A DNA stretch of 64,000 bases from Glycomyces sp. TRM65418 (GTDB lineage: Bacteria > Actinomycetota > Actinomycetes > Mycobacteriales > Micromonosporaceae): assembly GCF_019710475.1 (NCBI RefSeq), contig NZ_JAJFAX010000005.1, positions 124,001-188,000 of the forward strand. Direction: 5' to 3'. The notes beneath the pieces are model-generated. The model was not told where the DNA came from, searched no databases, and saw nothing but the letters and a program-made list of their open reading frames with translations. Each line of letters begins with the position of its first letter. Positions within the stretch are counted from its first letter, which is position 1. This document shows positions 8,003-16,739 of this stretch, one piece after another. The position numbers and the translations under genes were made by a program.

Positions 8003-8857
8003 ATGCCACCGCAAGAGGGGAAACGCTCCGACGCCACCCGACGGGCGCTGCTGCGCGCGGCCCGCGACGAGTTCGCCGAACTGGGCCTCGCCGGCGCCCG
8101 CGTCGACCGCATCGCCGAGGTCGCCGGGGTCAACAAGGAGCGCATCTACGGGATCTTCGGCAGCAAGGACAAGCTGTTCGACGCCGTGATCGTCGACACC
8201 ATGCAGGAGTTCACCGAGGTCGTCGACCCGCTGTGGAAGACCGACGACGTCGGCGCGTTCGTGGCGAGCCTCTACGACTACCAGCGCACGAAGCCGCAGC
8301 TGCTGCGGCTGCTCACGTGGGAGGCGCTGCACCGCGGCGACGACGTGCACGACGTCGACGGCTGGCGGCACGAGCACTACCGCCGCAAGATCCAGCACTC
8401 GATGGCGCAGTTCGGCACCGACGACCCGTTCCGGGCCGGGCTGATGACGCTCGTGCTCTACGGGATCACCAACTGGCTCAACCTGGCGCCGCAGCTGCGG
8501 CGGCTCCTGCTCGGCGATCGCGCGAACGACGCGGACGCGATCCGGGCGTTCCTCGTCCCGTTCGCCGAAGGCGCGACGAAGGCGATGAAGCCCGGCACCG
8601 ACCCGGTCAATGACTTGACCACTGGTGCGGCGGCCGAGCCGAGTCCGGTCGAGGATGGCGCCGGGGCGGAGCCGGATCCGGTCGAGGCCGCCGCCGAGCG
8701 GCTGCGCCGGGCCCAGGCCGAGACCGAGGCGGCGAAGGCCGCGCTCGGCGAGGCCCTCCGGGCGGCCAACGCCGCGGGCGTCAGCGCGAACCGGCTCGCC
8801 AGGCAGGTCGCGGGCACGTGCTCGCGCCCGGTGGTCCTCAAGCTCCTCGCCGAATGA
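8003..8857 (+). CDS. TetR-family regulator with C-terminal coiled-coil/HTH-like extension
   Basis: 284 residues. The N-terminal TetR HTH spans about 10-60 (ALLRAARDEFAELGLAGARV, IAEVAGVNKERIYGIFGSKDKLF). A ligand domain with TetR_C-like features reaches about residue 190. An extra part of about 90 residues follows: an acidic Pro/Ala linker, a helical EAAAERLRRAQAETEAAKAAL segment, and a C-terminal stretch GVSANRLARQVAGTCSRPVV that resembles a small HTH. Ordinary TetR proteins end near 200-220 residues. It diverges from the MFS-CMD operon and is the probable repressor of it. The start is set by the -10 TAACCT 7 nt upstream. Confidence 0.85.
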   Translation: MPPQEGKRSDATRRALLRAARDEFAELGLAGARVDRIAEVAGVNKERIYGIFGSKDKLFDAVIVDTMQEFTEVVDPLWKTDDVGAFVASLYDYQRTKPQLLRLLTWEALHRGDDVHDVDGWRHEHYRRKIQHSMAQFGTDDPFRAGLMTLVLYGITNWLNLAPQLRRLLLGDRANDADAIRAFLVPFAEGATKAMKPGTDPVNDLTTGAAAEPSPVEDGAGAEPDPVEAAAERLRRAQAETEAAKAALGEALRAANAAGVSANRLARQVAGTCSRPVVLKLLAE

Positions 8858-9065
8858 GCCGACCGGCCCCGGAACACAGGGCGTTTCGCAGGCGCGCCCG
8901 GCCATCGCCCCGATAGTCTTCGACACGGTTCCCCGCCGACCGTCCACCGGGAGGGAGCACCATGCGGGCCGCAGCGCCGCCCAGTCGAACCGGTACCGGA
9001 GGGCTCGCCGCCGCGACCGGCGCGACGGTGCTCGCCGCCCGGAGACGAGGAGACACGCAGGTCCG

Positions 9066-9734
9066 ATGAACCGTCCCGTCCCCGACGCCGCGCACGTCTG
9101 GACCGCCTTGGTGCTCACCGCGATCGCCGGGGCGGTCGACGGCGCGGGCTTCGTCGGCCTCAGCCAGCAGTTCGTCGCCAACCAGACCGGGAACGCGGTC
9201 CTCCTCGCCGTCTCGTTGTCGAGCGAGGTCGCCGGCCGCGACGACGGCCTCTCGCCCGTCGGCCCCTTGTGCTCGCTGGCCGGCTTCGCACTCGGGGCGA
9301 TGCTCGCGTCGTTCTCGACCCGCCGGCATGTACTCACCCGCTTCGGCCTGCCGTTCCTGCTCGTGGCGGAAGTGGCGGTGCTCTGCGCGGCCGCGCTCGT
9401 GACGGGCTTCGAGCTCGCGGTCGCCTTGGCGGCCTTCGCCATGGGCGTGCAGAGCATCCACGCGTCGCGCATCGGGCTGTCCGGGATCAACACGACGGTG
9501 CTCACGGGGACGCTCATCGCGTTGTTCGTGAACCTCTTCGGCGACCGCACGGCCCGGCGCTCGGCACGGCTCCAGGCGTCCGTGTGGGCGGTCTACCTGG
9601 TGGCCGCAGGGGTCGGTTCGGCCATGGCGTACACGTTCTCGTTCGAGGCCGTGTGCTGGACGGCCGCGGGCGTCGCGGCCGTGATGGCGGTCGCCGGCTT
9701 CGCCGAGGCCCGCCGCGACCGGGGCGCGGACTGA
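9066..9734 (+). CDS. YoaK/DUF1275-family membrane protein
   Basis: A 222-residue protein with six or seven hydrophobic segments and the family features AGAVDGAGFVGLSQQFVANQTGN near the N-terminus and MGVQSIHASRIG in the middle. DUF1275 (YoaK-like) proteins are predicted membrane transport proteins of unknown substrate. The ATG at 9066 is preceded by an AGGAG/AGG stretch. It follows the TetR gene after about 200 bp on the same strand; co-regulation is not evident. Its 3' end faces the epimerase gene with 13 bp between stops. Confidence 0.82.
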   Translation: MNRPVPDAAHVWTALVLTAIAGAVDGAGFVGLSQQFVANQTGNAVLLAVSLSSEVAGRDDGLSPVGPLCSLAGFALGAMLASFSTRRHVLTRFGLPFLLVAEVAVLCAAALVTGFELAVALAAFAMGVQSIHASRIGLSGINTTVLTGTLIALFVNLFGDRTARRSARLQASVWAVYLVAAGVGSAMAYTFSFEAVCWTAAGVAAVMAVAGFAEARRDRGAD

Positions 9735-9747
9735 CCCGGCGGCCGAT

Positions 9748-10737
9748 TCAGGCGCTGCGAACCCGCAGCCCGGGCCGGCGCGCGAGGAGCCACTTCCGGT
9801 CGGCCGCCGTGCGGCGCGCCAGATCGTCGGCGGCCGCTTCCCATGCGGGATGGACGAAGTCGAACCCGACGGCCTCCAGTCGACCGGGCGTGACGCGGCG
9901 GCTCTTGAGCAGCAGCTCGGTGTCGCTGCGGAGCGCGAACGCCCCGATCTCGGCCATCCACTTCGTCGCCGGGAGCCCGAAGCGCCGACCCCAGAGACGG
10001 CGGAGAACGCGCATCAAGTCCTTCTGCCGCAGCGGATGCGGGGAGGCGAGGTTGACCGGGCCGGCGAGGTCGTCCCGTTCGATGAGGAACTCGACGGCCC
10101 GCGCGAAATCCTCCTCGTGGATCCACGACACGAACTGGCGGCCGCCGCCGACCGCGCCGCCCAGACCGAGCAGGACCATGCGGGAGAGCACGTCGAAGAC
10201 GGAACCGCGGTCGACGCTCATGGTCATCGCCGACCGCATCGCTACCTTCCTGGTGTGCGGCGTGTCCGCTTCGTCGAGGGCCCGTTCCCAGGCGAGGGCG
10301 ATGTCGATGCTCTCGGCCCAGTACGCGGGCACGTCGGGTTCGCCGCCGCCGATGACGCCGGTGGCCTCGTCGTTGGCGCGGCCGTGGGTGTGGGCGTAGA
10401 TCGTCGCGGTGCTCGCTTGGAGCCAGACGCGCGGCGGCTCGGCGGCGGCGGCGATGGCTTCGCCGACGACGCGGGTGGCGTCGACGCGGGAGCGCCTCAT
10501 CTCGGCGAGGTGCTCGGGGGTGTAGCGGCAGCTGACGCTGCGTCCGGCGAGGTTGATGACGACGTCCGCGCCGTCGACGGCCTCGGCCCAGGGGCCGAGC
10601 GTGCGCCCGTCCCAGTGGCGGTGGTGGGGGCGGGAGGGGCGGCGGGTGAGAACGGTGAGGCGGTGCCCGGCGGCGGTGAGCCGGCGTTCGAGGACGGCGC
10701 CGACATGGCCGGTGCCGCCGGGGATGACGATCTTCAT
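9748..10737 (-). CDS. TIGR01777-family epimerase (SDR superfamily)
   Basis: A 329-residue NAD(P)-binding protein. The Rossmann motif GGTGHVG sits at residues 7-13. The middle carries VINLAGRSV and a STATIY segment equivalent to the catalytic region. The C-terminal DUF1731-like part contains VTPGRLEAVGFDFVHP. Members such as YfcH/SulA homologs have no established reaction. A strong Shine-Dalgarno AAGGAGG lies just before the ATG. The promoter TTGAAC-17-TAGGGT lies upstream with a palindrome over the -35, so a repressor probably controls it. Confidence 0.87.
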   Translation of the reverse strand: MKIVIPGGTGHVGAVLERRLTAAGHRLTVLTRRPSRPHHRHWDGRTLGPWAEAVDGADVVINLAGRSVSCRYTPEHLAEMRRSRVDATRVVGEAIAAAAEPPRVWLQASTATIYAHTHGRANDEATGVIGGGEPDVPAYWAESIDIALAWERALDEADTPHTRKVAMRSAMTMSVDRGSVFDVLSRMVLLGLGGAVGGGRQFVSWIHEEDFARAVEFLIERDDLAGPVNLASPHPLRQKDLMRVLRRLWGRRFGLPATKWMAEIGAFALRSDTELLLKSRRVTPGRLEAVGFDFVHPAWEAAADDLARRTAADRKWLLARRPGLRVRSA

Positions 10738-10757
10738 GGGATTCCTCCTTGCGCCCC

Positions 10758-10786
10758 ACCCTACCGCCGGAACTGAACACGTTCAA
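10758..10786 (-). promoter_or_regulatory. Promoter with operator-like palindrome for the epimerase gene
   Basis: On the minus strand, TTGAAC (10786-10781), a 17-bp spacer and TAGGGT (10763-10758) make a near-consensus promoter. The palindrome TGAAC-AC-GTTCA (10774-10785) overlaps the -35 box, the position of a repressor operator. Confidence 0.6.
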
Positions 10787-10941
10787 TAAACCTTGAGGGC
10801 GACGTGCGACACCGAGCGAATGCCACCGGTGTCGTCGCGCCGCTCCTGCCCCCTCGCGTGCGCGTCCGCCGGATCGGCGGTTTCCATCCCTGAAGCGGTC
10901 CGTCATGGCACGATCCCATCGGGAAAGGAAAGGTGACCTTG

Positions 10942-11793
10942 ATGCGACGAAGCACGAAAGCACTGGCAGCGGGCGCTGCCGCCACCGCTATGGCCGCCGG
11001 AGCGGCAGTCCTGATCAACAACCGGCTCAGGCAGGAGGGCCGCCTCGACAAGGTCCGGCGGAACAAGTTCGACCGGTGGTTCGACACCCTTGACGTGGAC
11101 GGCAACGAGTTCATCACCGAGCAGGACCTGCTGCGGGCGGCCGATCGGGTGCTGACCGCCCGCGACGTGCCCGTGGACAGCCCGATGGGCTTGGAACTCC
11201 GGGACGCCACGCTGCAGCTGTGGACCGACTTCATCGCGTCGGGCGACACCGACGAGGACGGCCGCGTGGGCCGCAGGGAACTGCACTCGGCGCTGGCGCA
11301 GAACATGCTGAGCGACCGGATCGCCGCGGGCGCCAAGCTCGCGTCCGTCGCCGACGCCTACTTCGCGATCACCGATGCGGACGGCGACGGGCTGATCAGC
11401 TCCAGTGAATTCGTTCAGCTGCTGCGCAACTGGAACGGGGTGGACTACCAGGAGAGCCACCGCCTCTTCGAGATCCTCGACGCCGACCACGACAACCGGA
11501 TCTCGCCGGACGAGTGGCGCGGGGCGATCTTCGGGTTCTTCCTCAGTCCTGCGCGCGACTGCCCGGCGAACAACCTGATGGGCAAAGTCGGCACTCCGAT
11601 CATGGTTCCGATCGGTTCGTTACGGGCGAGGGGCGACCTGTCCGACCGGTGCGAGGCCGGCTCGGGCAGGTCGCCTCTCGTCGTCGTCCCCAGTGCACCC
11701 CGAAACCCCGCCCCACCTCGCGTCCTGGACCGACCGCCGGGCGCATCGCCGCCTGTCCCGCGCTTCCGCACCCCGCTCGCCCCAGAGCCCTGA
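10942..11793 (+). CDS. EF-hand calcium-binding protein (calerythrin-like) with probable read-through C-terminal extension
   Basis: 283 residues from the ATG at 10942, which has GGAAAGG 9 nt upstream; in-frame GTG 10933 and TTG 10939 are alternatives. Four EF-hand loops are visible: DVDGNEFITEQD, DTDEDGRVGRRE, DADGDGLISSSE and DADHDNRISPDE, each with acidic positions 1, 3, 5 and 12 largely kept. A hydrophobic Ala-rich N-terminus precedes them. The family core ends near residue 216 (NLMGKV). The remaining 67 residues are Pro/Arg-rich, unlike the family, and include a stem-loop at 11632-11675. The core probably buffers or senses calcium. Confidence 0.82.
   Translation: MRRSTKALAAGAAATAMAAGAAVLINNRLRQEGRLDKVRRNKFDRWFDTLDVDGNEFITEQDLLRAADRVLTARDVPVDSPMGLELRDATLQLWTDFIASGDTDEDGRVGRRELHSALAQNMLSDRIAAGAKLASVADAYFAITDADGDGLISSSEFVQLLRNWNGVDYQESHRLFEILDADHDNRISPDEWRGAIFGFFLSPARDCPANNLMGKVGTPIMVPIGSLRARGDLSDRCEAGSGRSPLVVVPSAPRNPAPPRVLDRPPGASPPVPRFRTPLAPEP
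11632..11675 (+). terminator. Terminator-like stem-loop inside the 3' part of the EF-hand frame
   Basis: GGCGACCTG-T-CCGA (11632-11645) pairs with TCGG-G-CAGGTCGCC (11662-11675): 13 bp with one mismatch and a 16-nt loop. It lies about 40 nt after the point where the conserved protein core ends, the normal position for a terminator, yet is inside the open frame. Confidence 0.5.
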
Positions 11794-11865
11794 CGAGCCG
11801 CTCATCGCCGGAATGTCGGACGCTTGCCGTAGCCTGCCGGGATCCGCGACGACCGAGGAGGTCCG

Positions 11866-12528
11866 GTGAAGTTCAGGAAGATCGACGAGCAGCGCTCGAT
11901 GCGCAGGCCACTGGTCGAAGTCGACCGACTCACGCCGCTGGAGGAGGACCTCGACCAGGACTTCGAGTGGAGCGAGCGGTCGATCGACGGCCTGGACTGG
12001 TCAGGACAGCACGGCGACGGCAGCCTTGAGGCGTCGGCGATCCGCGACGCCGACATGTCGGGCGTCGAGCTGACGCCGTTCGAGGTCGTCGACGTGACCG
12101 TCGACCACTCGGTCCTCTCGAACAGCCGCTGGGAGCGGGCGACGGCCCGGCGGCTGGAGATCACCGAGAGCCAGCTGGTCGGCTGGCAGGCGCAGTTCTC
12201 ACTGGCGCAGGACGTCTACATCGCCGACTGCCGGGCGGATTTCGCGGGCCTCTCGATCGGCTCGGCGAAGGGCCCGGTGGTCTTCGAGCGGTGCCGGTTC
12301 ATGAACGCGACGTTCTTGGGCGACTTCTCGAAGGCGGTGTTCATCGACTGCACGTTCCCGGACGCGGACTTCTCACGGGTGGCGAACGCCAAGGGCTGCG
12401 ACCTGCGACGGTCCGAAATGACGGGCATCACCGGCCTCATGAGCCTGAAAGGCGCCCTCATCACCGCCGACCAAGCGGTCGACATCGCCGGTGAACTCGC
12501 AACGGCCGCAGGATTCAAACTCGCCTGA
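11866..12528 (+). CDS. Pentapeptide-repeat protein
   Basis: A 220-residue protein with GTG start and a good Shine-Dalgarno (GAGGAGG, 11855-11861). Loose A(D/N)LXX-type pentapeptides run through the sequence, for example SAIRDADMSGVEL, RCRFMNATFLGDFSKAVFIDC and DADFSRVANAKGCDLRRSEM, predicting a right-handed beta-helix. A helical C-terminus (ITADQAVDIAGELATAAGFKLA) closes the fold. Some members mimic DNA and protect gyrase; most have no known role, and nothing in the context points to one here. Confidence 0.82.
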   Translation: MKFRKIDEQRSMRRPLVEVDRLTPLEEDLDQDFEWSERSIDGLDWSGQHGDGSLEASAIRDADMSGVELTPFEVVDVTVDHSVLSNSRWERATARRLEITESQLVGWQAQFSLAQDVYIADCRADFAGLSIGSAKGPVVFERCRFMNATFLGDFSKAVFIDCTFPDADFSRVANAKGCDLRRSEMTGITGLMSLKGALITADQAVDIAGELATAAGFKLA

Positions 12529-12651
12529 ACGAGCGGAAGCAGATCCCACCTCCCTCGGCCTCGCGGCGTTGTTCGGCTTCGCTCGATGCCGCATCCTGCA
12601 TCGAGTCCGTCTCCCCCGCTCCGGCCGCCGCCCGTTCCGCTGTCGACGCCG

Positions 12652-13506
12652 TTACTGCTCAGGGGCCGCCGGGGCTGGACCTCCCTCTGCCTCGATCGCT
12701 GCTCGGGCCGTTTCGAGTCGGGCGCGGAAGTCCTCGTCTGCCGTCTCGGCCAGGGCATCGAGCGTGGTGCCTCGTCGCCGCAGCGATCGTTCCCGCCATT
12801 CCCGCCACTCCGGGCCGGCCTCGGCCGCCGCGACGGTCGCGGGCCTCCAGACCTGCATGGGCGCTCCGCTCACCGGGAAGCGCGGGTTGGGTTTGAGCCC
12901 TTCAGGCTCGGGGAGGAAATCACGGACCGCGGCGTCGGTCCAGCCGCGGGAGCGCAGGATCGGTTTGGTCACCCAGACCGTCCCATCGCGGCTCCCCACG
13001 TACTGCGGCCGACCGGCGGCCGTCAGGTGCCGCGGTGCCAAAGGCATGGCCCCGGCCGGATCTCGTGCGGTGGGCGGCGCACCGGTCGAGGCGTCGAACG
13101 TCGCATGTGGAGCGTCCACGCGGGCGGGCACCGTCGATGTCCTCGAGGATTCAGGTGAGTCGGCGTCAGTGTGCGGGCCGGGCGATGCTCGCTCGCTGCG
13201 GGCCTCCAGGGCGGAGGTCTGCTCCGCGGTCGGCTCGGCTCTCGCCGGTTCCTGGGCCGGGCCGGTCAGCGTGTGAGCGAGCCATCGGGTGAAGTGCGCG
13301 CGGAGCGGCTCGTCGGGGATGGTCTCGAACGGCAGTGCCGTGGCGACCATCTCGGGCCCCGATGGGCGCTCCGCGTTCGGCGGTGCGCCCCTGGGTCGCT
13401 TGGGGCGGCGTCTCGGCTTGGTCGGAGCGCTGCCGCCGATGTGGTCGGCGAGGACTTCGACCCCCGCCTGGTTCCGTGAACTGTCGGATGGTCGCACTGT
13501 CGCCAT
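12652..13506 (-). CDS. Hypothetical protein, disordered N-terminus with conserved-looking C-terminal LPEPE/NP domain
   Basis: 284 residues from the ATG at 13506; a TTG four codons earlier is possible. I do not recognise a named family. Residues 1-165 are basic, Pro/Ala/Ser-rich and probably disordered. Residues about 168-240 form a compact segment with WVTKPILRSRGWTDAAVRDFLPEP, NPRF and APMQVWRP, a layout resembling small DNA-binding modules in which a bent helix pair is followed by a wing. A charged helix (EWREWRERSLRRRG) follows. Third-position GC is high, which supports coding. It is convergent with the pentapeptide gene. Confidence 0.6.
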   Translation of the reverse strand: MATVRPSDSSRNQAGVEVLADHIGGSAPTKPRRRPKRPRGAPPNAERPSGPEMVATALPFETIPDEPLRAHFTRWLAHTLTGPAQEPARAEPTAEQTSALEARSERASPGPHTDADSPESSRTSTVPARVDAPHATFDASTGAPPTARDPAGAMPLAPRHLTAAGRPQYVGSRDGTVWVTKPILRSRGWTDAAVRDFLPEPEGLKPNPRFPVSGAPMQVWRPATVAAAEAGPEWREWRERSLRRRGTTLDALAETADEDFRARLETARAAIEAEGGPAPAAPEQ

Positions 13507-13948
13507 CGCACCGTCCAATCGGTCATCGCACCTCGCCTACCAGGCGATGCGCGCGTTATTCAGTTGCCTCCACGACCGTATCCACGGGGTACGACAGTTT
13601 TTCCCGGCATCGCCCTCCGATCGAGGAAATGCGGCGCACCTCACAATGAGTACGGATGCGGCTACGGATATCGCTCGGCCGGATCGTCGTCGTCGACCCC
13701 GTGCACTGCCCGCCTCATACCGCTTCCCCCGCAGCAAGCCGCTTCGCGCCCTCCATCGCCGGCCTCCACCACCGCCGGCGCCCGCTCGCGCGATCCGCTG
13801 AGGAGAAGGGGAGGCCACACGGGCCTGCTCGGAGCGGCGAAGTCCCTGCCCGGCAACGACGACGGGCGCGGCTGCGACGCGTCCCTGCGCGCCCCGGAAC
13901 GCGGAGCCGCCCGCGGCCGGGTCGGTCGCGGGCGGCGGGAGCGCGGTG
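13507..13948. other. Gene-free interval
   Basis: A 442-bp stretch with lower GC (13540-13690) than its flanks. Open frames on both strands are short and have no ribosome site. I see no repeat, palindrome or RNA gene here. It would contain the promoter of the leftward hypothetical gene. Confidence 0.5.
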
Positions 13949-14746
13949 TCACTCGGCGTAGCGGACGCTGAGGTCGCCGACGCTGGTGCTCACGCGGATG
14001 ACGTGGTCGGCCCGGTCGCTGGGATCGGTGGCGATGCCGATGTTCTGGCTGCCGACGCCGGACTCGAACACGACCTCGTAGGTGGTGCCGTCGTCGGGGA
14101 CGGTGATCACGACGTCGCCGGTGCTGGTGGTGACGGTGATGTCGCCGAGCACCTCGGCGTATTCGAGCGTGACGGTGCCGACGTCGGAGTCGACCTCGGT
14201 CGAGGTCGCGCGCAGGTTCCGGCCCTCGACGTCGCCGACGCTCGTCTCGACCTCGATGTCGCCGTCGAGGCCGTCGAGATGGACCTCGCCGATCGAGGAG
14301 TCGACCTCGGCGTCGACGCCGGCGGGCACCAGCAGGCCGAACTCCACTTCGCACCGCTCGGAACCGAAGAAGGCGAAGCCGTCGTCGCAGTCGGCCTCGA
14401 CGGCGACCACGTCGCCCGCCACCTCCTCGGTGACCTCAGGTTCGGCGCCGCGCCATGAGGCTTCGCGGTGGACTTCGAGCACATTGCCGTCGGCGGCCGT
14501 CAGGTCGATGTCGCCGACCTCGTTGACGAGATCGATGCCCGTGACGTCCTGCGTGTACTCCTCGGTGTGCGTGCTGCGCTCCTCGGGCGAGGAGACGGTC
14601 CAGATCCAGACGCCGACGACGGACATGGCGGACAGGAGCACGGCAGCGGTGACGATGCCGCCGACGATCCACCACACCTTCCGGTTCGACTGGTCGGTCG
14701 GTTCCGTTCGGGGGGTTTCAGCGGGCTTCTCGGGGGTGTCGATCAT
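13949..14746 (-). CDS. DUF4097-type beta-strand repeat protein, membrane anchored
   Basis: 265 residues: a Pro/Thr-rich cytoplasmic N-terminus, one membrane segment (about 24-50, WWIVGGIVTAAVLLSAMSVVGVW), then an extracytoplasmic domain built of repeating strands with SIGEVHLDGLDGDI, TSVGDVEG, SDVGTVTL, TSTGDVVI and TSVGDLSV. These are typical of DUF4097/adhesin-like beta-solenoids. Its ATG overlaps the TGA of the response regulator (14743-14746), making it the third gene of the two-component operon. It may sense or respond to envelope state; that is inferred from context. Confidence 0.82.
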   Translation of the reverse strand: MIDTPEKPAETPRTEPTDQSNRKVWWIVGGIVTAAVLLSAMSVVGVWIWTVSSPEERSTHTEEYTQDVTGIDLVNEVGDIDLTAADGNVLEVHREASWRGAEPEVTEEVAGDVVAVEADCDDGFAFFGSERCEVEFGLLVPAGVDAEVDSSIGEVHLDGLDGDIEVETSVGDVEGRNLRATSTEVDSDVGTVTLEYAEVLGDITVTTSTGDVVITVPDDGTTYEVVFESGVGSQNIGIATDPSDRADHVIRVSTSVGDLSVRYAE

Positions 14747-15402
14747 GACCGGTCCTTTGCGTTGCCTTGCAGGAACTTGAGAATGGCGAGCACGCGGCGG
14801 TTGCCGCTGTCGCTGGGCGGGAGCCCGAGCTTCGTGAAGATCGAGTTGATGTGCTTGCTGACCGCGCCGTCGCTGAGGACGAGGACTTCCGCGATGCCGG
14901 CGTTGGAACGGCCTTCCGCCATGTGCGAGAGGACCTCCCGTTCCCTCGGGGTGAGGCGGTCGAGTTCGTCGCCGTCGCGGCGGACGAGCAGTTGGGAGAC
15001 CACTTCGGGGTCGAGGGCGGTGCCGCCGCCGGCGACCCGGCGCAGCGAGTCGAGGAACTCGGCGACGTCGGCCACGCGGTCTTTGAGCAGGTAGCCGATG
15101 CCGCGCATCTGCCCGGTGAGGAGCTCGACGGCGTAGCGCTCCTCGACGTACTGGGAGAGCATGAGGACGGCCAGGTCGGGATAGCGGCGGCGCAGCACCA
15201 GGGCGGCGCGGACCCCTTCGTCGCTCTGGTCGGGCGGCATCCGCACGTCGGCCACGACGAGGTCGGGGCAGTCGCGCTCGACCGAGCGGAGCAGCGCCTC
15301 GGCGTCGCCCACGGTGTCGATCACTTCGATGCCGCCGACTTCCATGAGCCGGGCGAGGCCTTCGCGCAGCAGGACCGAGTCTTCGGCGATCACGACGCGC
15401 AC
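14743..15402 (-). CDS. NarL/LuxR-family response regulator
   Basis: 219 residues. The receiver domain (1-120) has the acidic pair (AEDS), phospho-acceptor Asp in LVVADVRMPP (D52) and Lys in LLKDR. The C-terminal LuxR HTH (about 148-210) reads LTPREREVLSHMAEGRSNAGIAEVL...VSKHINSIFTKLGL. The GTG start overlaps the kinase gene by 13 nt, so the pair is translationally coupled. It is likely phosphorylated by the adjacent kinase and probably controls its own operon. Confidence 0.92.
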   Translation of the reverse strand: MRVVIAEDSVLLREGLARLMEVGGIEVIDTVGDAEALLRSVERDCPDLVVADVRMPPDQSDEGVRAALVLRRRYPDLAVLMLSQYVEERYAVELLTGQMRGIGYLLKDRVADVAEFLDSLRRVAGGGTALDPEVVSQLLVRRDGDELDRLTPREREVLSHMAEGRSNAGIAEVLVLSDGAVSKHINSIFTKLGLPPSDSGNRRVLAILKFLQGNAKDRS

Positions 15403-16649
15403 GGCAGCTCCACTTCGATGACGGTGGGCCCGCCGAGCGGGCTGGTGAGTTCGAAGCGGCCGTCGACCGAGCGGACGCGGTCGGCGAGACCCTGGAGGCC
15501 GGTGCCCCCGTCGGGGTCGGCGCCGCCGCGGCCGTTGTCGGCGATGCGCACGCGCAGCAGGTCGGCCTGCAGCTCGACGTCGACCGCGGCGTTCTGGGCG
15601 TCGGCGTGACGGGCCGTGTTCGTGAGCGCCTCGGAGACCACGAAGTAGGCCACGGCCTCCACGTCGCGGGCGACGCGGCGGTTCATGTCGACCCGCAGGC
15701 GCACCGGGACGGGCGAGCGGGCGGCGACGGCCGAGAGCGCCGCGTCCAGGCCGCGGTCCTCCAGCACGGCCGGGTGCAGGCCGCGGACGAGGTCGCGCAG
15801 ATCGGTGAGGACCTGCTTGGCCTCCTCGTGGGCCTGCTCGATGGCCCGGGTGCCGCTCTCGGGGAGGTCGGTGAGGGTGGCGCGGGCGATGCCGAGGTTC
15901 ATGGCGAGGGAGGTGAGCCGCTGCTGGGCGCCGTCGTGCAGGTCCCGCTCGATGCGGCGCCGCTCGGCGTCGGCGGCGTCCACGGTGGAATCGCGGCTGG
16001 CGGCGAGATCGGTGACCCGCAGTTCCAGCTGCTCGGCGCGGGTGACGCCGAGGAGCCGGCGGGCGATCAGGGCGTCGAGCGTCGAGAGGCCCTGAGTGAT
16101 CCACGGCGCGGCCAGGAGCACGAGGACGCCTGCGCCGCAGAGGAACCAGTGGCGGGCGTCGAGTCCGTCGGGGATCCCGACCAGCGGCGAGGCGATCATC
16201 GCGGGCCCCATGGTCCAGGCGGCGACGGCGATGAACGCCGCGAAGAAGCCGTAGAAGGCGACGATGACGTGGTAGGAGAACTGCCGCCACGTCCTGGGGC
16301 TGCGCAGGATCTCCAGGAGGGCGCGGGGCGCGAACGTCACCGCCTGCGAGAAGGGCCCGTCGGGCCACTCGACGCCCTGGAAGGCCGTGTGCCGGCTGCG
16401 CTGGGCGACGGTGAGCGCCCCGCTGACGACGAGGAGTGCACCGCCCGCGAAGATCGGGATCACGATGGTGATGAGCCCGGCGAACCCGGCGATCACGAGG
16501 GCGAGGACGACGACCCCGCCCGCGGAGCCGATCACCGCGCCGGTCACCAGGTGCATGAGGGAACGCCATGTCGGCCCCGACCAGAGGGCCTTCACCGCCG
16601 TGAGCGGGGCGTGGCGCCAGGCGATCGCCGGCGTCGCTGAGATGTCCAT
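15390..16649 (-). CDS. Sensor histidine kinase (HisKA_3 type)
   Basis: 419 residues. The N-terminal half has four or more membrane segments in a 'putative sensor' layout (about 30-185). The dimerisation/phosphoacceptor helix carries ERRRIERDLHDGAQQRL (His near residue 237), and a HATPase domain follows with SEALTNTARHA (N box), ADNGRGG and GTGLQGL (G boxes). TAGTGT (16661-16656) lies 6 nt before the ATG, so the operon mRNA is probably leaderless. The palindrome ACTTCAC-G-GTGAAGT lies about 50 bp upstream of the start and may be an autoregulatory site. The stimulus is unknown. Confidence 0.9.
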   Translation of the reverse strand: MDISATPAIAWRHAPLTAVKALWSGPTWRSLMHLVTGAVIGSAGGVVVLALVIAGFAGLITIVIPIFAGGALLVVSGALTVAQRSRHTAFQGVEWPDGPFSQAVTFAPRALLEILRSPRTWRQFSYHVIVAFYGFFAAFIAVAAWTMGPAMIASPLVGIPDGLDARHWFLCGAGVLVLLAAPWITQGLSTLDALIARRLLGVTRAEQLELRVTDLAASRDSTVDAADAERRRIERDLHDGAQQRLTSLAMNLGIARATLTDLPESGTRAIEQAHEEAKQVLTDLRDLVRGLHPAVLEDRGLDAALSAVAARSPVPVRLRVDMNRRVARDVEAVAYFVVSEALTNTARHADAQNAAVDVELQADLLRVRIADNGRGGADPDGGTGLQGLADRVRSVDGRFELTSPLGGPTVIEVELPCAS

Positions 16650-16699
16650 GCTTGAACACTAAGGTCGCTCGCAGCCGCCCACATTGCCGCAGACACCCG

Positions 16700-16714
16700 A
16701 CTTCACGGTGAAGT
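16700..16714. promoter_or_regulatory. Palindrome ACTTCAC-G-GTGAAGT upstream of the kinase operon
   Basis: A perfect 7-bp-arm palindrome with a one-base centre; too tight for an RNA hairpin, so more likely a protein site. It lies 51-65 bp upstream of the kinase start codon and 25 bp past the stop of the excalibur gene. Confidence 0.45.
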
Positions 16715-16739
16715 TTTCTCTACCCCGTCCGCGAGCAGG

